Source: Adiantum capillus-veneris
Taxonomy: Eukaryota; Streptophyta; Polypodiopsida; Polypodiales; Pteridaceae
Assembly (NCBI GenBank): GCA_014529385.2
Contig: CM043953.1
Coordinates: 94,957,342 to 95,021,341, forward strand
Length of the DNA: 64,000 nucleotides
Direction of reading: 5' to 3'
Below are positions 35,891 to 47,821 of the stretch, piece after piece (within the stretch, counting starts at the first letter, position 1; the number at the start of each line of letters is the position of its first letter). Position numbers and translations under genes: made by a program. The notes under the pieces are model-generated. The model ran no database searches. It had not been told where the DNA came from and saw nothing but the letters and a program-made list of their open reading frames with translations.

Positions 35891-38800
35891 AGCCTCTGGA
35901 GAGGTGGTGGAAGTTCCTTTCTCTTCAAATGGAAAACCTTTTCATAGCACTTGTTTGTTAAAATGTCGGCTAAGCATGCTCGAGTTGTTCTTTCAACCTG
36001 TATTGTATAATCAAACTCTTGAAGTCGCACCACCCACTTTGCTATTTTGTCAAAGATTTCCATATGTTGTAGTGCATAGGGAAACATATCCTCCACAGTG
36101 ATAATTACAAACCTCTTCGGCAGCAAGTATGGCCGAAACTTGGTTACCGCAAACATGAGAGCTAACACTAGCTGTTCCATCAGGGTGTAGGCCTTCTCTG
36201 TGTTTTCCATGAGGCGGCTAGCAAAATACACAGGCCTCATAAAGGATGTTTTTGGATCTTTTTGTAGGAGGGCAGCACCAATGGCCTCTTCTCCCACACT
36301 AGGGTTTACAAATAATGTTTCTTCCCAACAAGGTTGGAGGATTACAGGGAGTGACCCTAACATTTTTTTAATCTCTCTAAAATGCCCATCACTTTCTTCA
36401 CTCCAAACAAGCGTCTCTTGACGAGTCAGCTGTTGTAGAGGAAATATCACTTGGGAGAGTAAGTGTATGAATCTACTCAAATATCTTAGCTTTTGCAAGA
36501 AAGAGATTAATTGTTTGATGGAAGTTGGGGAAGGTAGATTTAGCAATGTTTCTATCTTTTCAGGATCTACCTCGATTCCATCAATGGACACTACATGCCC
36601 TAATAGTGTAACCTTGCTTTCCCCAATGTGACATTTGTCCTTGTTTAGTTGTCCACCCAGCTTAGCTAAACGAGTAAATCCTTCATCAATCTTGCCGAGA
36701 TGCATACTTTTCGAGCTGTAAATACAAAAGTCATCTATGAAAAACCTTATGGACTTACCAAAGTAAGGTTGGAAGACCATGTTCATGAATCGTTGAAAGG
36801 TGGCTGGAGCGTTGGTGAGACCAAAAGGCATGACTCGAAATGCAAAACAGCCCCATGGTGTGATGAAAGTAGTCTTTTTCTGGTCCTCCTCTGCAATGCG
36901 TATTTGAAAGTAGCCAGAGTAGCCATCACACACTGTGTATCTCTCATGGCCTGCTACTTCATTTAGAATATCATCTTGAAATGGGAGAGGGAAGTGGTCC
37001 CTCTTTGTTGCAGCATTTAGTGGCTTGTAATCCACGCACACTCGCCATTTACCATTCTTCTTTGGCCTCACCACTACTGGGGAGACCCATTCTGAATCTT
37101 CTACTGGGTATATGAATCCTGCTTCTAAGAGTCTCTTCACCTCGGACAACAGTGCATTTTGTTGCACAACTCCTAATCTTCTTAGTTTTTGTACTACTGG
37201 CTTGCTCCCTTCTTTTAGATGGATACGATGCTTCACTGCAGTGACACCTGTAATGTGAGTGTAATCAGAAATAAACAATGATGCATGCTTCTTGAGAACA
37301 TTTACATAACCCTCCTTTTCTTCTTCCTTTATATCCTTGGATAACATCTCCTCTAGGCTGGCATCCCACACATTCTCCATTTGGATCCTTGGGTTGTCTT
37401 CTGATGAGGTAGTTTCCTTTATGGTGATGCCCATGAATTCGAGAGTGCTATCACTCTCTTCACTTGAACCCTCTTCCTCGTCCATGGATGAGGAGCATCC
37501 ACTTGAGCTCCACTCATCAGCTGACGTCTCTAGTTCAAGGTTCTCTTGTCGCCCATTCTTTAGGTTATAAACCACCTTCTGACTATGGCCACCCATGCGA
37601 GGCCTCAACTCCAAGTCTCCTGTTGCCCAATCTTGCCTAGCTCCTATACCCATGAGCCAAGGTCGTCCTAAAATAAGGGGGTATCCTTCTCCCTTTACTG
37701 GCATCACATAAGCATCAACCTCTGTAGTGATTCCAAAAACAGAAACTCTCAAAGCTTTCACTACACCCACACAAGTGACAGAGACATTATTGGCCATTTT
37801 TGCCCTAAAGTTTGATGATTCCATTACCTCTAAACCCAATTGATGCATTAGCTTTTCTGTCATGACACAAACCTCTGCTCCACTGTCAATGTAAGTTTTT
37901 GGAATCCGTTGTCCCTTGATTTGAGCCTCCACCAAAGGCACTATATCCTTGAGACCATATGCTTTGATTACACTTACTAGCTTACTTCGCTTTGCCCTCG
38001 TGCTCACCATTTTTGACCATTGTCGTCGAAGCTTTGGGGAGATATGAAGTAGTTGTGGCCAAGTAATCTTTGGTCCTTGAGAACTCACATCAGCTGTCAA
38101 GTCATAAGGCTGTGTCCGAGATCCCATAGGGAAATCAGAGATGTCAATTTGAGACCTAGTATAGGTCTTTCTCTTCTTGGCTTCATCTTTAGTTGCCCGA
38201 GATGTACTTGCTTCATTGCTTGCATCCTTGCTTGTTTCTTTACCTACTTCATCTTGGACACGCACACATTTGATAGGCATTGTAGCCACTTCATCTATCT
38301 TCATCTTCCCTTTAGCTTTTTCTTCCTGGTTGCTTCTGCCCTTGAGGACCTCCTCCATCCTTATGATGCTCACATTTGGTTGAGTAGCAGGGGCTTGAGC
38401 TTGAGCACGAGGTGGCTGCAAAATTTGAGGTTGCGGTTGCTCTTGTGCTTGAGCTCTAGCACGGGGAGGACTTACTTGTTGTCGAGGACCTCTGACAGGG
38501 TAGTCATATCTTCTGGGATGAGGGCAATTATACATGCCGTGGCCATTTTCCCCACAATTGTAACACAACATTTCCCTTGCTTGACGTCGCATTGGTGGCC
38601 GATTCCCACCATTTCCCTCAATAGGCCTTCTTGCACCCTGCACAAGATTTACTCTCAACCCCTCTAGCTGGTTTATGAGATTGTTTATTTGTTGGAGCAT
38701 ATCTTCTTGTTGAACTCTATTGAGGTCTGGTGCATTAGGCACATTTGGAGGTATGTGAGAAGCTTCCATAGTTGTGATATTGCCTCCCAAAGCTAGCTGT

Positions 38801-38913
38801 CCAGCTTGGGCTTGATAGAGAATCTTTCTATTCTTTTCCCTAGCAATTCTTAAGGCATCTTCAAAAGCATTTGGAAATTTTCTCTTTACCTTCTCCCTTA
38901 GCAAGGGGTACAA
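35767..38913 (-). pseudogene. Gag zinc knuckle, protease, RT and degenerate RNase H of element B
   Basis: A 1048-residue open stretch (not starting at a true Met; the frame continues upstream into Gag). Zinc knuckle C117-C130 (CYNCGENGHGMYNC); proline/glutamine-rich linker; protease YIDSGAEV with D343; protease end PLILGRPWL at about 413-420; acidic serine-rich linker; RT with D663 and D727-D728 (FFIDDFCIYS). The first RNase H (about 860-960) lacks its first aspartate (VNPSVGEEAIG where a D would stand) and its third, keeping only the glutamate in YTLMEQL. Loss of activity there with a second RNase H downstream is known for this group. The last about 40 residues are out of frame with the true continuation. 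Confidence 0.95.
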
Positions 38914-39342
38914 ACCTGAGATAAATCGATCCTTTTGGAGGCAATTGGGAGCTCGCTCACCAGGGTTTAGTGAGTCTGACCATTGCCCCCAAAGTTTCAG
39001 AACACCTTCCTCATAGGTTGCATAACCATGAGGGTCAACTTGATGAAGGGCCAGAAGCTGTTGCCATAGTTCTTCTGCCGAATTGGCTCATTGAAATCTT
39101 CGTAGGAAAGCCGCCTTCAATCCCTCCCAATCAATTCTTTGGGTTGGATCTAGAGCCTGGAACCATACCCTAGCTTCTTCTTTGAGCACCAAAGGAAAAG
39201 CTCTCAATTTCAATGCTTCGTCATCCCTCCCAGAGACAAGGAAAGCCATCTCCAAGTTATCCAAAAAATCCCCAGCATTTTCCCCACTACGCCCAAAAAA
39301 ATTTGGGAAAGCCATCATGAAAATGGGTTGCCTTCCTCTCAA
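38914..39342 (-). pseudogene. Gag core of element B
   Basis: Minus-strand frame with NFFGRSGENAGDFLDNLEMA, then FPLVLKEEARVWFQAL and W..L..AFLRRFQ, a clear gypsy Gag core. A TGA at 39088-39090 stops it directly after FLRRFQ. The same frame then runs on through LWQQLLALHQVDPHG and DRFISGLYP into the pol frame. Gag and the first part of pol are thus one frame broken by this one stop. Confidence 0.9.
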
Positions 39343-40334
39343 TACAGCACAAAGATGAAAACGTCTAGGCCCAAATCATATCTTATTAAGGGTAGAATAA
39401 ATGGATTGATAGATGCATTAATCTCAGCTAGACGACGAGGGCCTAGTAAGTTCCTTATGATGTTTTGGAACCTAAGCTTTGTGCTAGCTATTATATGCAC
39501 AGTTTGTCTAGCAAGAGGTTGGAAAGGTCCATATAAATCCCTATGATTCATGGAGTATGCTTAAAGCAAAATGAAGATGTGAACATCAAAAGATACATTA
39601 TACTCCAAAATAGGAAATATTATAGGGTCAGGGGACAACAATATCTCTCTCAACCTCTCAGCTCCAAAATAGAAGACCAATCTTTGTTGGAAAAAAATCT
39701 TTCTATCAAGGCGCACATTCACCCTAATATTCTGAACTGATTGAAAGTTGTAGAAAATGGGATTATTCATTGGTGCATTAAATACAAACTTCCATGAAGC
39801 ACTTCATTGAAGTTGAGCTCTCTTGGATCCCACCATTTGAGAGATGCGAAGAATTTGCTCATCAGTGATTAGCCTAGCTTTGGTATGACCATCTTCAGCT
39901 TTGTAGAGTTCATAGGGTTCAATGGCTACCCTCTCAACCACCTTGAGCCTTCTTGCTAGTAGTAGTTGGAGTGCATCACCATATGTAGCCTCTTGCCAAT
40001 ACCGCACCCCATTGATGTGTAGCTCCCCCTCCAAAAATTTGTTAATACCCGAGATTGAGAGTGCTTTCACCACCTGGAGTCGAGGCTTCAAAGGAAGTGT
40101 CTTCACACTAGCCACAAAGCACTCAACACAATGCTTTCACCTAGGGACTTGATGACTACAAGATTTTCCTTGAAGCAAAGAAGGGTGTGTGTAGTTAACT
40201 CTCTTTACCTGCATACGTGCCGTTTGTCGATAAAGACACTTCTTTTCTCGAGCTTCTTGGGGAGACCATAGCGGAAGTCTCGGAGAATTTGATGGATCTT
40301 CCTTCATAGGATTGACAGAGCGCTGCTTGAGAGT
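39343..40334 (-). other. 5' leader and possible extra N-terminal frame of element B
   Basis: Between primer site and Gag core. A 103-aa frame (39804-40115) shows no known domain. Two adjacent 70-aa frames (39561-39770 and 39339-39551) end in similar peptides (GAERLREILLSPDPIIFPIL and GPRRLAEINASINPFILPLI), showing a diverged tandem duplication of about 222 bp. Confidence 0.6.
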
Positions 40335-40352
40335 TCCTCCGTGGGGGCACCA
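40335..40352 (-). other. Primer-binding site of element B
   Basis: The minus strand reads TGGTGCCCCCACGGAGGA five bases inside the 5' LTR. The TGG start and position fit a tRNA primer site; I do not assign the tRNA. Confidence 0.7.
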
Positions 40353-40357
40353 ATTTA

Positions 40358-40472
40358 TGACGAAGGAAATTTGGAATGGTGGCCTCTACACCAAAACAAA
40401 CTCCATTGCGCCACAAGGGAAATGAGATGAGAGCACCACCTAGTCTTGGAAGCGTGGACTAGGACCGCTACA

Positions 40473-40532
<60 letters not shown>

Positions 40533-41833
40533 ACTATGAATGAAGCATTAACCTTAGTGTGTGTACAAGGAATGGATGACTTTAAACACTCCCAACACAA
40601 ATAGCATGTAGATTACCAAACAACCACTCAAGGATTAGTCAAGATCACATCAAGCACTCTCACACACATATAAAAGATTTCTCTTAATTAACATAATTAA
40701 GAGGAGGAGAGGTTACTAGCATGAAACAATTTGCACTCTAGAATGTGCAAGAATAGAGTGAATGAATGAGCTTATGGGCTCATGGTGAGTGATACAAAGA
40801 CTCAATGGGGCTGAGGGAGGCTTGAAATTACAAAGGGGAAGGCCTCTTTATATAGGAAAGAGCGTGATTAGGAGTGAGGTTAAGATCCAAGTGTAATTTG
40901 TACAAATGAAGCTTGATTAGGGACATTCAACCAATGAAGAAGCTCCTTCCAAGTGATTTGTTGACCAATTTGCAACTAATTAGCTCCATCATCACTTGTG
41001 TTGTCTTCACTCCTTCCTCCATAGCTTGAGTCCAAGAGCTTCCTTATTTTAAAATGTAAAGAATCTACATAAAATCAATACATATCTAGTAATAATAGAA
41101 AGGGGTTGAATGAGAACTTATGAATTACAACAAGATTAAGCATGACTTGAGAGGTGATTAGAAGAGGAATTTTGATGGGTTTTTGAGCTTGAGAGAGAGG
41201 AGGAAGGAGAGGAGGGTGAGAAGACTAATGGATGATTTTTAGAGAAGGTCTCAATGTGGAAAAGGAAGGGTGTGTGTGTGTGTAAAGGTAGAGGGGGTGG
41301 TCTCCACCATAGTTGAAAAAACTGGCGTCTGCCATTTTGGCCATATCTCCTAGGCCGTAGATGAAAAAATTATTAAAAAAATATGGTTAGAATCTCCAGC
41401 TCATCAGCTACAACTTTGATGAAGACAACTTTTCTTAGATCGGAGTGGAAGTATTTTTTAAAAATTCAGCAAAATCATGTGTCTGGTTCCTTCCTTTATC
41501 AAGTCTTCCACTTGGGTCCCATCTGTTTGAATCATCATATGGCTCCAAAGCCATGATGATATGAGCCACTCATGACCCTTGAATCATGGGTGCATGGCTC
41601 CACAACCACATCATATCTTTTCTTTTCACATTTACATATTTTCCCTTCCCTTTACCACTAGGTTCTCCCTCTACCTTTCACCTCCGGTGAACTAGTCAAG
41701 AAAAAATTCCTATCAAATCATTTTTTTAATTTTTCCAAGAGGTTTTTCTCACTCTTTCTTTTATTGTAAACCTCTAAAAGCAAGGAAAACCAACAAAATA
41801 TAATAAACAAAAATTTGTGATAGGCTCGGATCA
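40358..41833 (-). repeat. 5' LTR of element B
   Basis: 1476 bp. The 16-bp length difference from the other LTR is fully explained by an 18-bp shorter (GA)n tract (about 40475-40530) and a 2-bp longer (GT)n run near 41270. Confidence 0.97.
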
Positions 41834-42360
41834 CTACCAAGGGACAGTGGACAATTTTAACTTCCAAAGTAATAAGGGCAAAACCAAGGGGAGTCGTGAA
41901 CATAGGCCAAGGGCAGTTGGTAATAGAGCATTTTTCCTGTAAAGCTTAACCAAGGGGTTTGACAATGTCGATTTTAACCAAGGGATTTGGATTGCAAAGG
42001 GAACACCCAAGGTTACATGTGCAATTCTACTTGCATTTCACTATTTTTTCAATAATTGTTCTTAGGCCTTTGCATATAAAAAATTTGGGTAGGTGCCTTT
42101 GAGTACAAGTAAGTGAACACTATGTTCCACCTCCAGGTACACATATGATTTGGTTATGATCACTTTTTGGTCATACAAACTTCCTATTAAACAGCTACTC
42201 CTTGACTTGGCTTTCATTGCTTTGATTATTTGGGCAAGACAATTTACAAGGAGCATGGACGCTCTTTGCCAGAATGACATGAGCTACATTGACCAAATGT
42301 ATGTAAATACGACATGCACCCACTGAAGGTGAGTGATTGAAAGAACATGTGGCAAGAATC
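41834..42360. other. Unassigned region right of element B
   Basis: Contains repeated phrases CCAAGGGACAGTGG, CCAAGGGCAGTTGG and CCAAGGGGTTTG. It may be part of the CACTA remnant that follows, but no motif proves it. Confidence 0.4.
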
Positions 42361-43707
42361 AAGAGATTTTATGCCACTTGGGATTTAAAGAATCTCTATT
42401 GTTCATGACCTTCCATATTGGAGTGACTTATGTATCAATCATTTGCTCAACACAATGCATATTTTTTAAGAATGTGGGGGAGATCCTATGGAAGACCATA
42501 ATTGGAAAAAGAAATAGCAAGGCCCAAGGAGACCACCTACAAGCTACGGATGAATGCCAGATATGTGGCCTCGACCTACCCTCAATGGAAATTATGCTAT
42601 TACAAAAGCTTCATGGGTTTTGAGAAAGGCAGAGGAGCAATAATTGAAGAAAACCATATCTACATCAAGACTCCTACTGGGCGCATGCGATTCTTGGAAA
42701 TAGATTTTACTAAAGATGAAAAACTAAGTGGTCTTAAGTCTCATGATTGACACAAATTTTTACAATTTGTCTTACCACTTTTCATCAAAGACTACCTAAT
42801 AGATGACATTAGAAACACAATTTACAAGATTAGTGAGTTCGTGCATTGGGTGATCTCATCAAAAGAGATCAAGACAGATATTAGTGAGTTCTTGGGTTCA
42901 ATTGCCCTAGAGATTCCCCAATTGTGAACTTCTAAGAAACCCCCCCAGGTAATCGAGGAGAAGCCACAAGGACATGGCATCATGAGGAAGACGGATATCA
43001 AAATGCGTGAAAGATTATGAGATTTTTCTTCTCAGCTCAGAATTCATGAAAAGCGGATTGAGAAATACAAAGTGGAAAAGCAACAATGTTTGACTAATCA
43101 AATGCAATTCAAGCACAATTGTGTCACTAGAAATCTTTCCTTTCTAGATCATCTTCAAAACCTGCCAACTTTTCTACTGAACACTTGCTAGATGCAACAA
43201 TTTTGGAGGCAAAGGGAAATGGAGTATTGATCACTAGAGAAGAAGAGGAGATGTTGAGGGGATGCAATTGGCGTGTATATATTGTAATTACTTTTTATTT
43301 TTTTAACCGCATGAAAATATCTCATAGTGAGTTCGATATTATTTTGTGTGCCACTAGTATCACAAATACAGAGCTTTTGTGGTCACATGTGCAACACTTT
43401 AGAGTGCAACGGATAGACAAACAAAGGGTCACCTTTCATAGTGGTGTCAGAGAAAGCTTTTTTCAAGAAAGTTGGATTAGTACTAGGGATGACAATACAC
43501 ATAATTTCTAGGTTGAATACTGGCTACATCCAAGAAATCTTGAAAATTAGCTTTAGAAAATTTGATATTTTTATTTTTGATGTGAAGTGGTTCAAGGTTA
43601 TTACTAGTGGTTCCAATGCAACTGTGCACAAAGATAGGAGTGGACTAATTCAAGTAAATTTTAGGTGGGTGTGGACGGATGATCATGATACATTTTTACT
43701 TCTCTAG
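42361..43707 (+). pseudogene. C-terminal half of a CACTA (TNP2-type) transposase
   Basis: Plus strand, frames broken. In order: SIVHDLPYWSDLCINHLLN followed by MHIF (TNP2 proteins have LPYW..L..RHNLDVMHI here); MRFLEIDFTKDEKLSGLKSHD with an immediate TGA (the SGLKSHDCH block); FLQFVLPLFIKDYL and VRNxI-like DIRNTIYKISEF (start of the DUF4218-like region); then VQRIDKQRVTFHSGV, and FDIFIFDVKWFKVI with a dense hydrophobic FxxxWF pattern (DUF4216-like end). The transposase would cut and move CACTA elements. The N-terminal half is absent here. Identification is by motif order from memory of the family. Confidence 0.65.
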
Positions 43708-43708
43708 T

Positions 43709-44506
43709 TGTTAGCAGTTCATCGCAAGACGGACGTCTGTAGCATAGTTATCTGGCACTAACATAATGTCAATAATTAGGGAAGTGATTCCGGTGAGCAC
43801 CGAGACTCTTTGAGGTTGTCAATATCAAGAAGTGAACCTAACAAGCTAGCTCAACAAGCAAAACAATCACAAAATGATCAGGGAAATTTGCATGTGTCCT
43901 TTCTCATTGCTCTAGGTCATCACGCCATTTTGGCACTCGAACGGACTCAAAATGCAACGGAACTTTAGGAGAAGGTCTAGGACAACTAGGAGAACTATCC
44001 TACCAATCTGGTCGTAATCTAGCAAGGTACCTTAATCACAATTCATCATGAAAAAGGTTCCTAATAGATCATTACAGAAAGGTCACCCTATGGTCTAGGA
44101 ATACTCTCCTATGGTCAAAACAACAAAAAACAATCATTTAAGCACTCAAATTTGCAATTAAGGCTCACAGACATGTAGTTGTGAACCACAACAAAACTGA
44201 CAATGCTTACACTTGAATGAAAGAGCAAGGAAGGAGAAACATAATGCAAGTTTCAAAACTGAAAATGGATTACCCAATCGTTAGTTGCTATAATTACATG
44301 TTGGAGCAACCTCATAGCTTGAGTGTACATACAACAAAGCTCTTTCTTCTCCAAAAAACATTTCCTTCATTCCATATTAAGGTTATTGACATTTATACCT
44401 AGGGCTTTCTAAATGACGAGTGGCCAGCTCACATAGGCTTTTACACTTATCATTACAGAATTACATCTCAAGGAATTGAACTACCGGTACAGTCAGGCCC
44501 CTAACA
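43709..44506 (-). repeat. 3' LTR of element D
   Basis: 798 bp. It begins two bases after the stop codon of the transposase fragment's last open frame. Strongest match to the other LTR: the block ATCTGG.ACTAACATAATGT, GAGACTCTTTGAGGTTGTCAAT and the block ACACTTGAATGAAAGAGCAAG. Confidence 0.8.
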
Positions 44507-44520
44507 CTTCCCCCTTCCTA
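44507..44520 (-). other. Polypurine tract of element D
   Basis: TAGGAAGGGGGAAG on the minus strand directly before the LTR start TGTTAGG. Element E has the near-identical TCAGGAGGGGGAAG in the same place. Confidence 0.75.
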
Positions 44521-46884
44521 GCTCAATTCATCCTTTGACACGACCATGTGTAGTCTTGTCATCAAGGATGTCTGCAGTGTTGTCTTCAAAGTTGGTCTTT
44601 AGCTTTGGAAGAGTTTTGTCCTTGAGTGCTTCATATCTTTTGTGTCTTGTTGATGCACAATTGGACTTCAATGTTTGAGGCAACTTTGTATTTTGTTGTG
44701 CATTCTTCTTTTGTTTCTTCCACTTTTGGTATTGTAGATGGTTATTATCATTGCCTACCTTTTCAAATAATGTGCCCTTTGGATCATTGACTTGAGGATA
44801 AACTTTTCTTTTGGTTCCATAGCAATGCAAGTCCTTTGCAATGTTTCACTAATTTGAAGCATGTGGTGAGCTCCTTTTGATTGCTTTTGATAGCCCTCTT
44901 TCTGAGTTTGTCATTGCTTGTCGTTGTAGGCCATTCTTTGACTTTCCATTGTTTGTGATGAAACTTTGTTGCTACCCTTGAGGATAAGATATGCTCGTGA
45001 TAAGTATGTTGTGATTTGCATCTCTTGATCCAAGTTGTTGTTGAATGAAGTGGGTAGACACTTTCTTATTGTTGATGTAGAAGAAATATATACAAGAATA
45101 TGATATGTTTCTAGAGTAGGGTCTAAAACTTGGATGACCAAAGGGAAAAAACCCCTTGGGAAAAAAGTGCCTTTGATATATGCTCTTATTGGAGTTGAGC
45201 ATTTGTACTTGAAGTACCTGTCATGCAGGGTGAGTGTGTGGGAGAAACAAAAGAAGAGTGACTAATGCAAGTGCCAATTATGACACTCTATATACATATG
45301 AAACATTTATCAAACAGAAGCATGCAGTGTAACATATGGATTTGATGAGTGCTTCAAGGAACAAATGTAGCACATGTGACATCAAAGGACATCTCAATAG
45401 CTTCCACATTTCCAAGAAGGGGTTTTGATGTAGAAGCTTCTCCACTCATACCTCAATGCGCTTAGTGCACGAGTGCCTTTTGGATTTCCTCCTTCACTTC
45501 ACTACACATAATTTACATAGGCTTCGACTCTTATGCTCAACTATACCAGCGTGAGGAACACAACATAATTATGCTTAACTCTTCTAGCTTGAGCAATACC
45601 TAGAATAACTAAGACGCTTGGACCACAGAGAATATTACATGAAGGTTTGGGACTGATTCCTCACTCATTTGGTGGCTTCGATGTTCGATTCTGACTATTA
45701 TGCCATGTATTTTTAATGGAAACTTGGACATACCTGTTCAAGGCCACGAACCCAATTCCATAAGTTCTAGAAATTTAGGCCTCTTCCATTTTGTTGGTCT
45801 CTGGATGCCACCATTTTTTTGAATAGGTTGGCATATTTTCGCTCCTCTTGGCTTGCTTGTCGTATGTTGACATTGCTTTGTGAAACAAGTTCTTCAGCTC
45901 TTGTAGGGAGTGATATAATCTTTGCTTTATTTTCCATGAGAAGGGTTGTTGACTTGTGTGGGTTCTTTGTGATTGAGTTTCTACTAGGGTGAAAGAATAT
46001 TAACGTGTCACACTTTTTCATGTCCCGGACAATGCTAACTAGCACAATGTTGACATGTGCTAACTAGTACAATAACATGAGGTACATCTCCAAGATCTAT
46101 GACATATGGTATATCAGTAGAAAGCTCTTGAAACAAGGAATTCAAATGTACAACCTCCGATAAATTTTGATATAAGTTGTAAAAATTTTACTGGACGCCC
46201 AACTTTTTTAAAATGTGCTAACTTGAAAATGCTAACTAGCACAAAAAGCACGATACGTTAACATGCTTTCACCCACTAGTGATTTTGGAACCCACCTTGT
46301 CTTTGGTCCTTGTGTGATCATCTTTTGTATTTGCTTCTTTCTCTCAATAACTTGGACACTAGGCTTGATTTTGTAGCTAAAGAGGAGGTATCCATCTAGA
46401 GGTTGTAGCAAACTTGGTTGCAATTGTCTTCTGCTAGATGTTGTTTGTCTTTGCTTGCTTTTGGGTGGAAGCTTGTGCTGCATGATTTCTCTAGGTTGTC
46501 CCAGATCAAGCTACAAAAATCCTCTACCTTCATAAAATCCTTGTGCTTCGAGTAGCTTGACCAGAATTATCCACTGCTTCACTTGTTTGTGTTGGGTAGC
46601 TTTGGTAGCTTGGTTGAGGCCTGACTTTCGCACCCATACTTGTCATGTTGCTTGTTTGGAAGGTCTTTTCTTCGATCTTTTGCTGATATTATTTCTCCTA
46701 CATGAGGTGTTTGTCTTTCATTGATAGCTCGGCTTGCTCCTTGTAGAACTTCTTTCTGAGGTGAGTAGATCCACGTTGTTACTTTAGGCTTTTTGGCCCA
46801 AACATTAGTGTTTCCCTAGAAGTAGCCCTGAGCAGTGATTGATTCATTCGATGCAACCAACCTAATGAACTTTGGTTTTTGAAA
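44521..46884 (-). other. Internal region of element D, 3' part, no known domain
   Basis: Minus-strand open frames at 44528-44830 (100 aa, lysine-rich), 44911-45202 (two overlapping frames), 45767-46045 and 46232-46483 (ending ...KTRWVPKSLVGES). They probably derive from one or more element ORFs, but I recognise no family. Short phrases such as GTGCTAACTAG recur around 46020-46240. The CACTA element starts at 46885. Confidence 0.45.
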
Positions 46885-47090
46885 CACTACAACATAACCC
46901 AAAGTTATCGACGCTTTATATATCGACGCCCGTGCCTTTCCACGCTCATATCGACGTACTTATCGTCCGTCGATATACGCGTCGATACCTGCGTGGATAT
47001 GACTGTGGATATACGCGTCGAAAGACTAATTTTCCCACGCGTATATCGGCGCAGGTATCGACGCATATATCGACGTAGGTATCGACGGAA
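46885..47090 (+). repeat. CACTA terminus and subterminal repeats
   Basis: Terminal CACTACAACA, then TATCGACG at 46906, 46921, 46949, 47056, 47068 and 47080 and its reverse complement CGTCGATA at 46968 and 46980. In CACTA elements such repeats are bound by the element's second protein (TNPA in En/Spm) and are needed for excision. Confidence 0.85.
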
Positions 47091-47195
47091 GTAATTTGGG
47101 GAAAAAAAAGGGGCCATTTTCGCCCTCAACGTGCGCGTTCTCAGATCTTGGCCGAAACCTGCTGCGAGGTATTATGGCACTCTTCCCCCCCCTAA

Positions 47196-47199
<4 letters not shown>

Positions 47200-47248
<49 letters not shown>

Positions 47249-47275
47249 CACATCGTAGGTGTGTTTGTGTGTGTA

Positions 47276-47340
<65 letters not shown>

Positions 47341-47600
47341 GAGAGAAGTGTGTGTGCATGTAGGAAATTAAAGAGAGAGGTAGAGAGCGGTGTGTGTGTG
47401 TGTAGGAAAGAGAGAGAGAGAATGTGTGTGTGTGTAGGAAAGAAAGAGAGAGAAGTGTGTCTGTGTGTAGGAAAGAGAGAGAAAGAGAGAAGTGTGTGTG
47501 CGTGTAGGAAATTAAAGAGAGAGATAGAGAGAGAGAGAGAAAGAGAGAAGTGTGTGTGTAGGAAATTAAAGAGAGAGAAAAATGTGTGTAGGAAATTAAA
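47200..47600. repeat. CT/GA/GT microsatellite block
   Basis: (CT)n at about 47201-47246, then (GA)n at about 47279-47335, then alternating GAGAGA, GTGTGTGTAGGAAA and AAATTAAAGAGAG units. The GTGTGTGTAGGAAAGAGAG phrase recurs at least five times, so it is a compound minisatellite. Open frames across it are artefacts. Confidence 0.85.
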
Positions 47601-47821
47601 ACTAGAGAGAGAGAGAGTTATTGTTTGCGTAAAAAATTAAAATTAAAGAAAGAAATGAAATGAAATGTTATGTTAACTCTTCAAAAGGCCAAAGTGACCT
47701 ATGAGACCAGAAAGTTTCAATGTGGTAGACTGATACTAGGTTAGAATAACAAAATGACAAAATAACATATTATGGAGTCCTAAACTCTTGGGTGTGGACT
47801 AAGCAGCTAGAACACCTAGCT

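Larger units (their letters stand above)
32630..41833 (-). mobile_element. Element B: full-length Tat-like Ty3/gypsy retrotransposon with two RNase H domains
   Basis: 9.2 kb, minus strand. LTRs at 32630-34121 and 40358-41833 differ by a GA-tract length difference, one GT unit and roughly a dozen substitutions. The element is flanked by ACTAC (32625-32629 and 41833-41837, sharing the LTR's terminal A; 4 bp CTAC if the canonical TG...CA end is kept). Primer site, Gag, zinc knuckle, protease, RT, a degenerate gypsy RNase H, a second RNase H of the archaeal type, integrase and a purine tract are all present in order. A second RNase H between the first and the integrase is the recognised mark of the Tat/Ogre group. 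Breaks: TGA at 39088, a frameshift near 35900 and TAG at 34535. Confidence 0.95.

Noticed and set aside
38053-38667. 204-aa plus-strand open frame
   Set aside because: It is the complement of the clearly coding minus-strand pol of element B.
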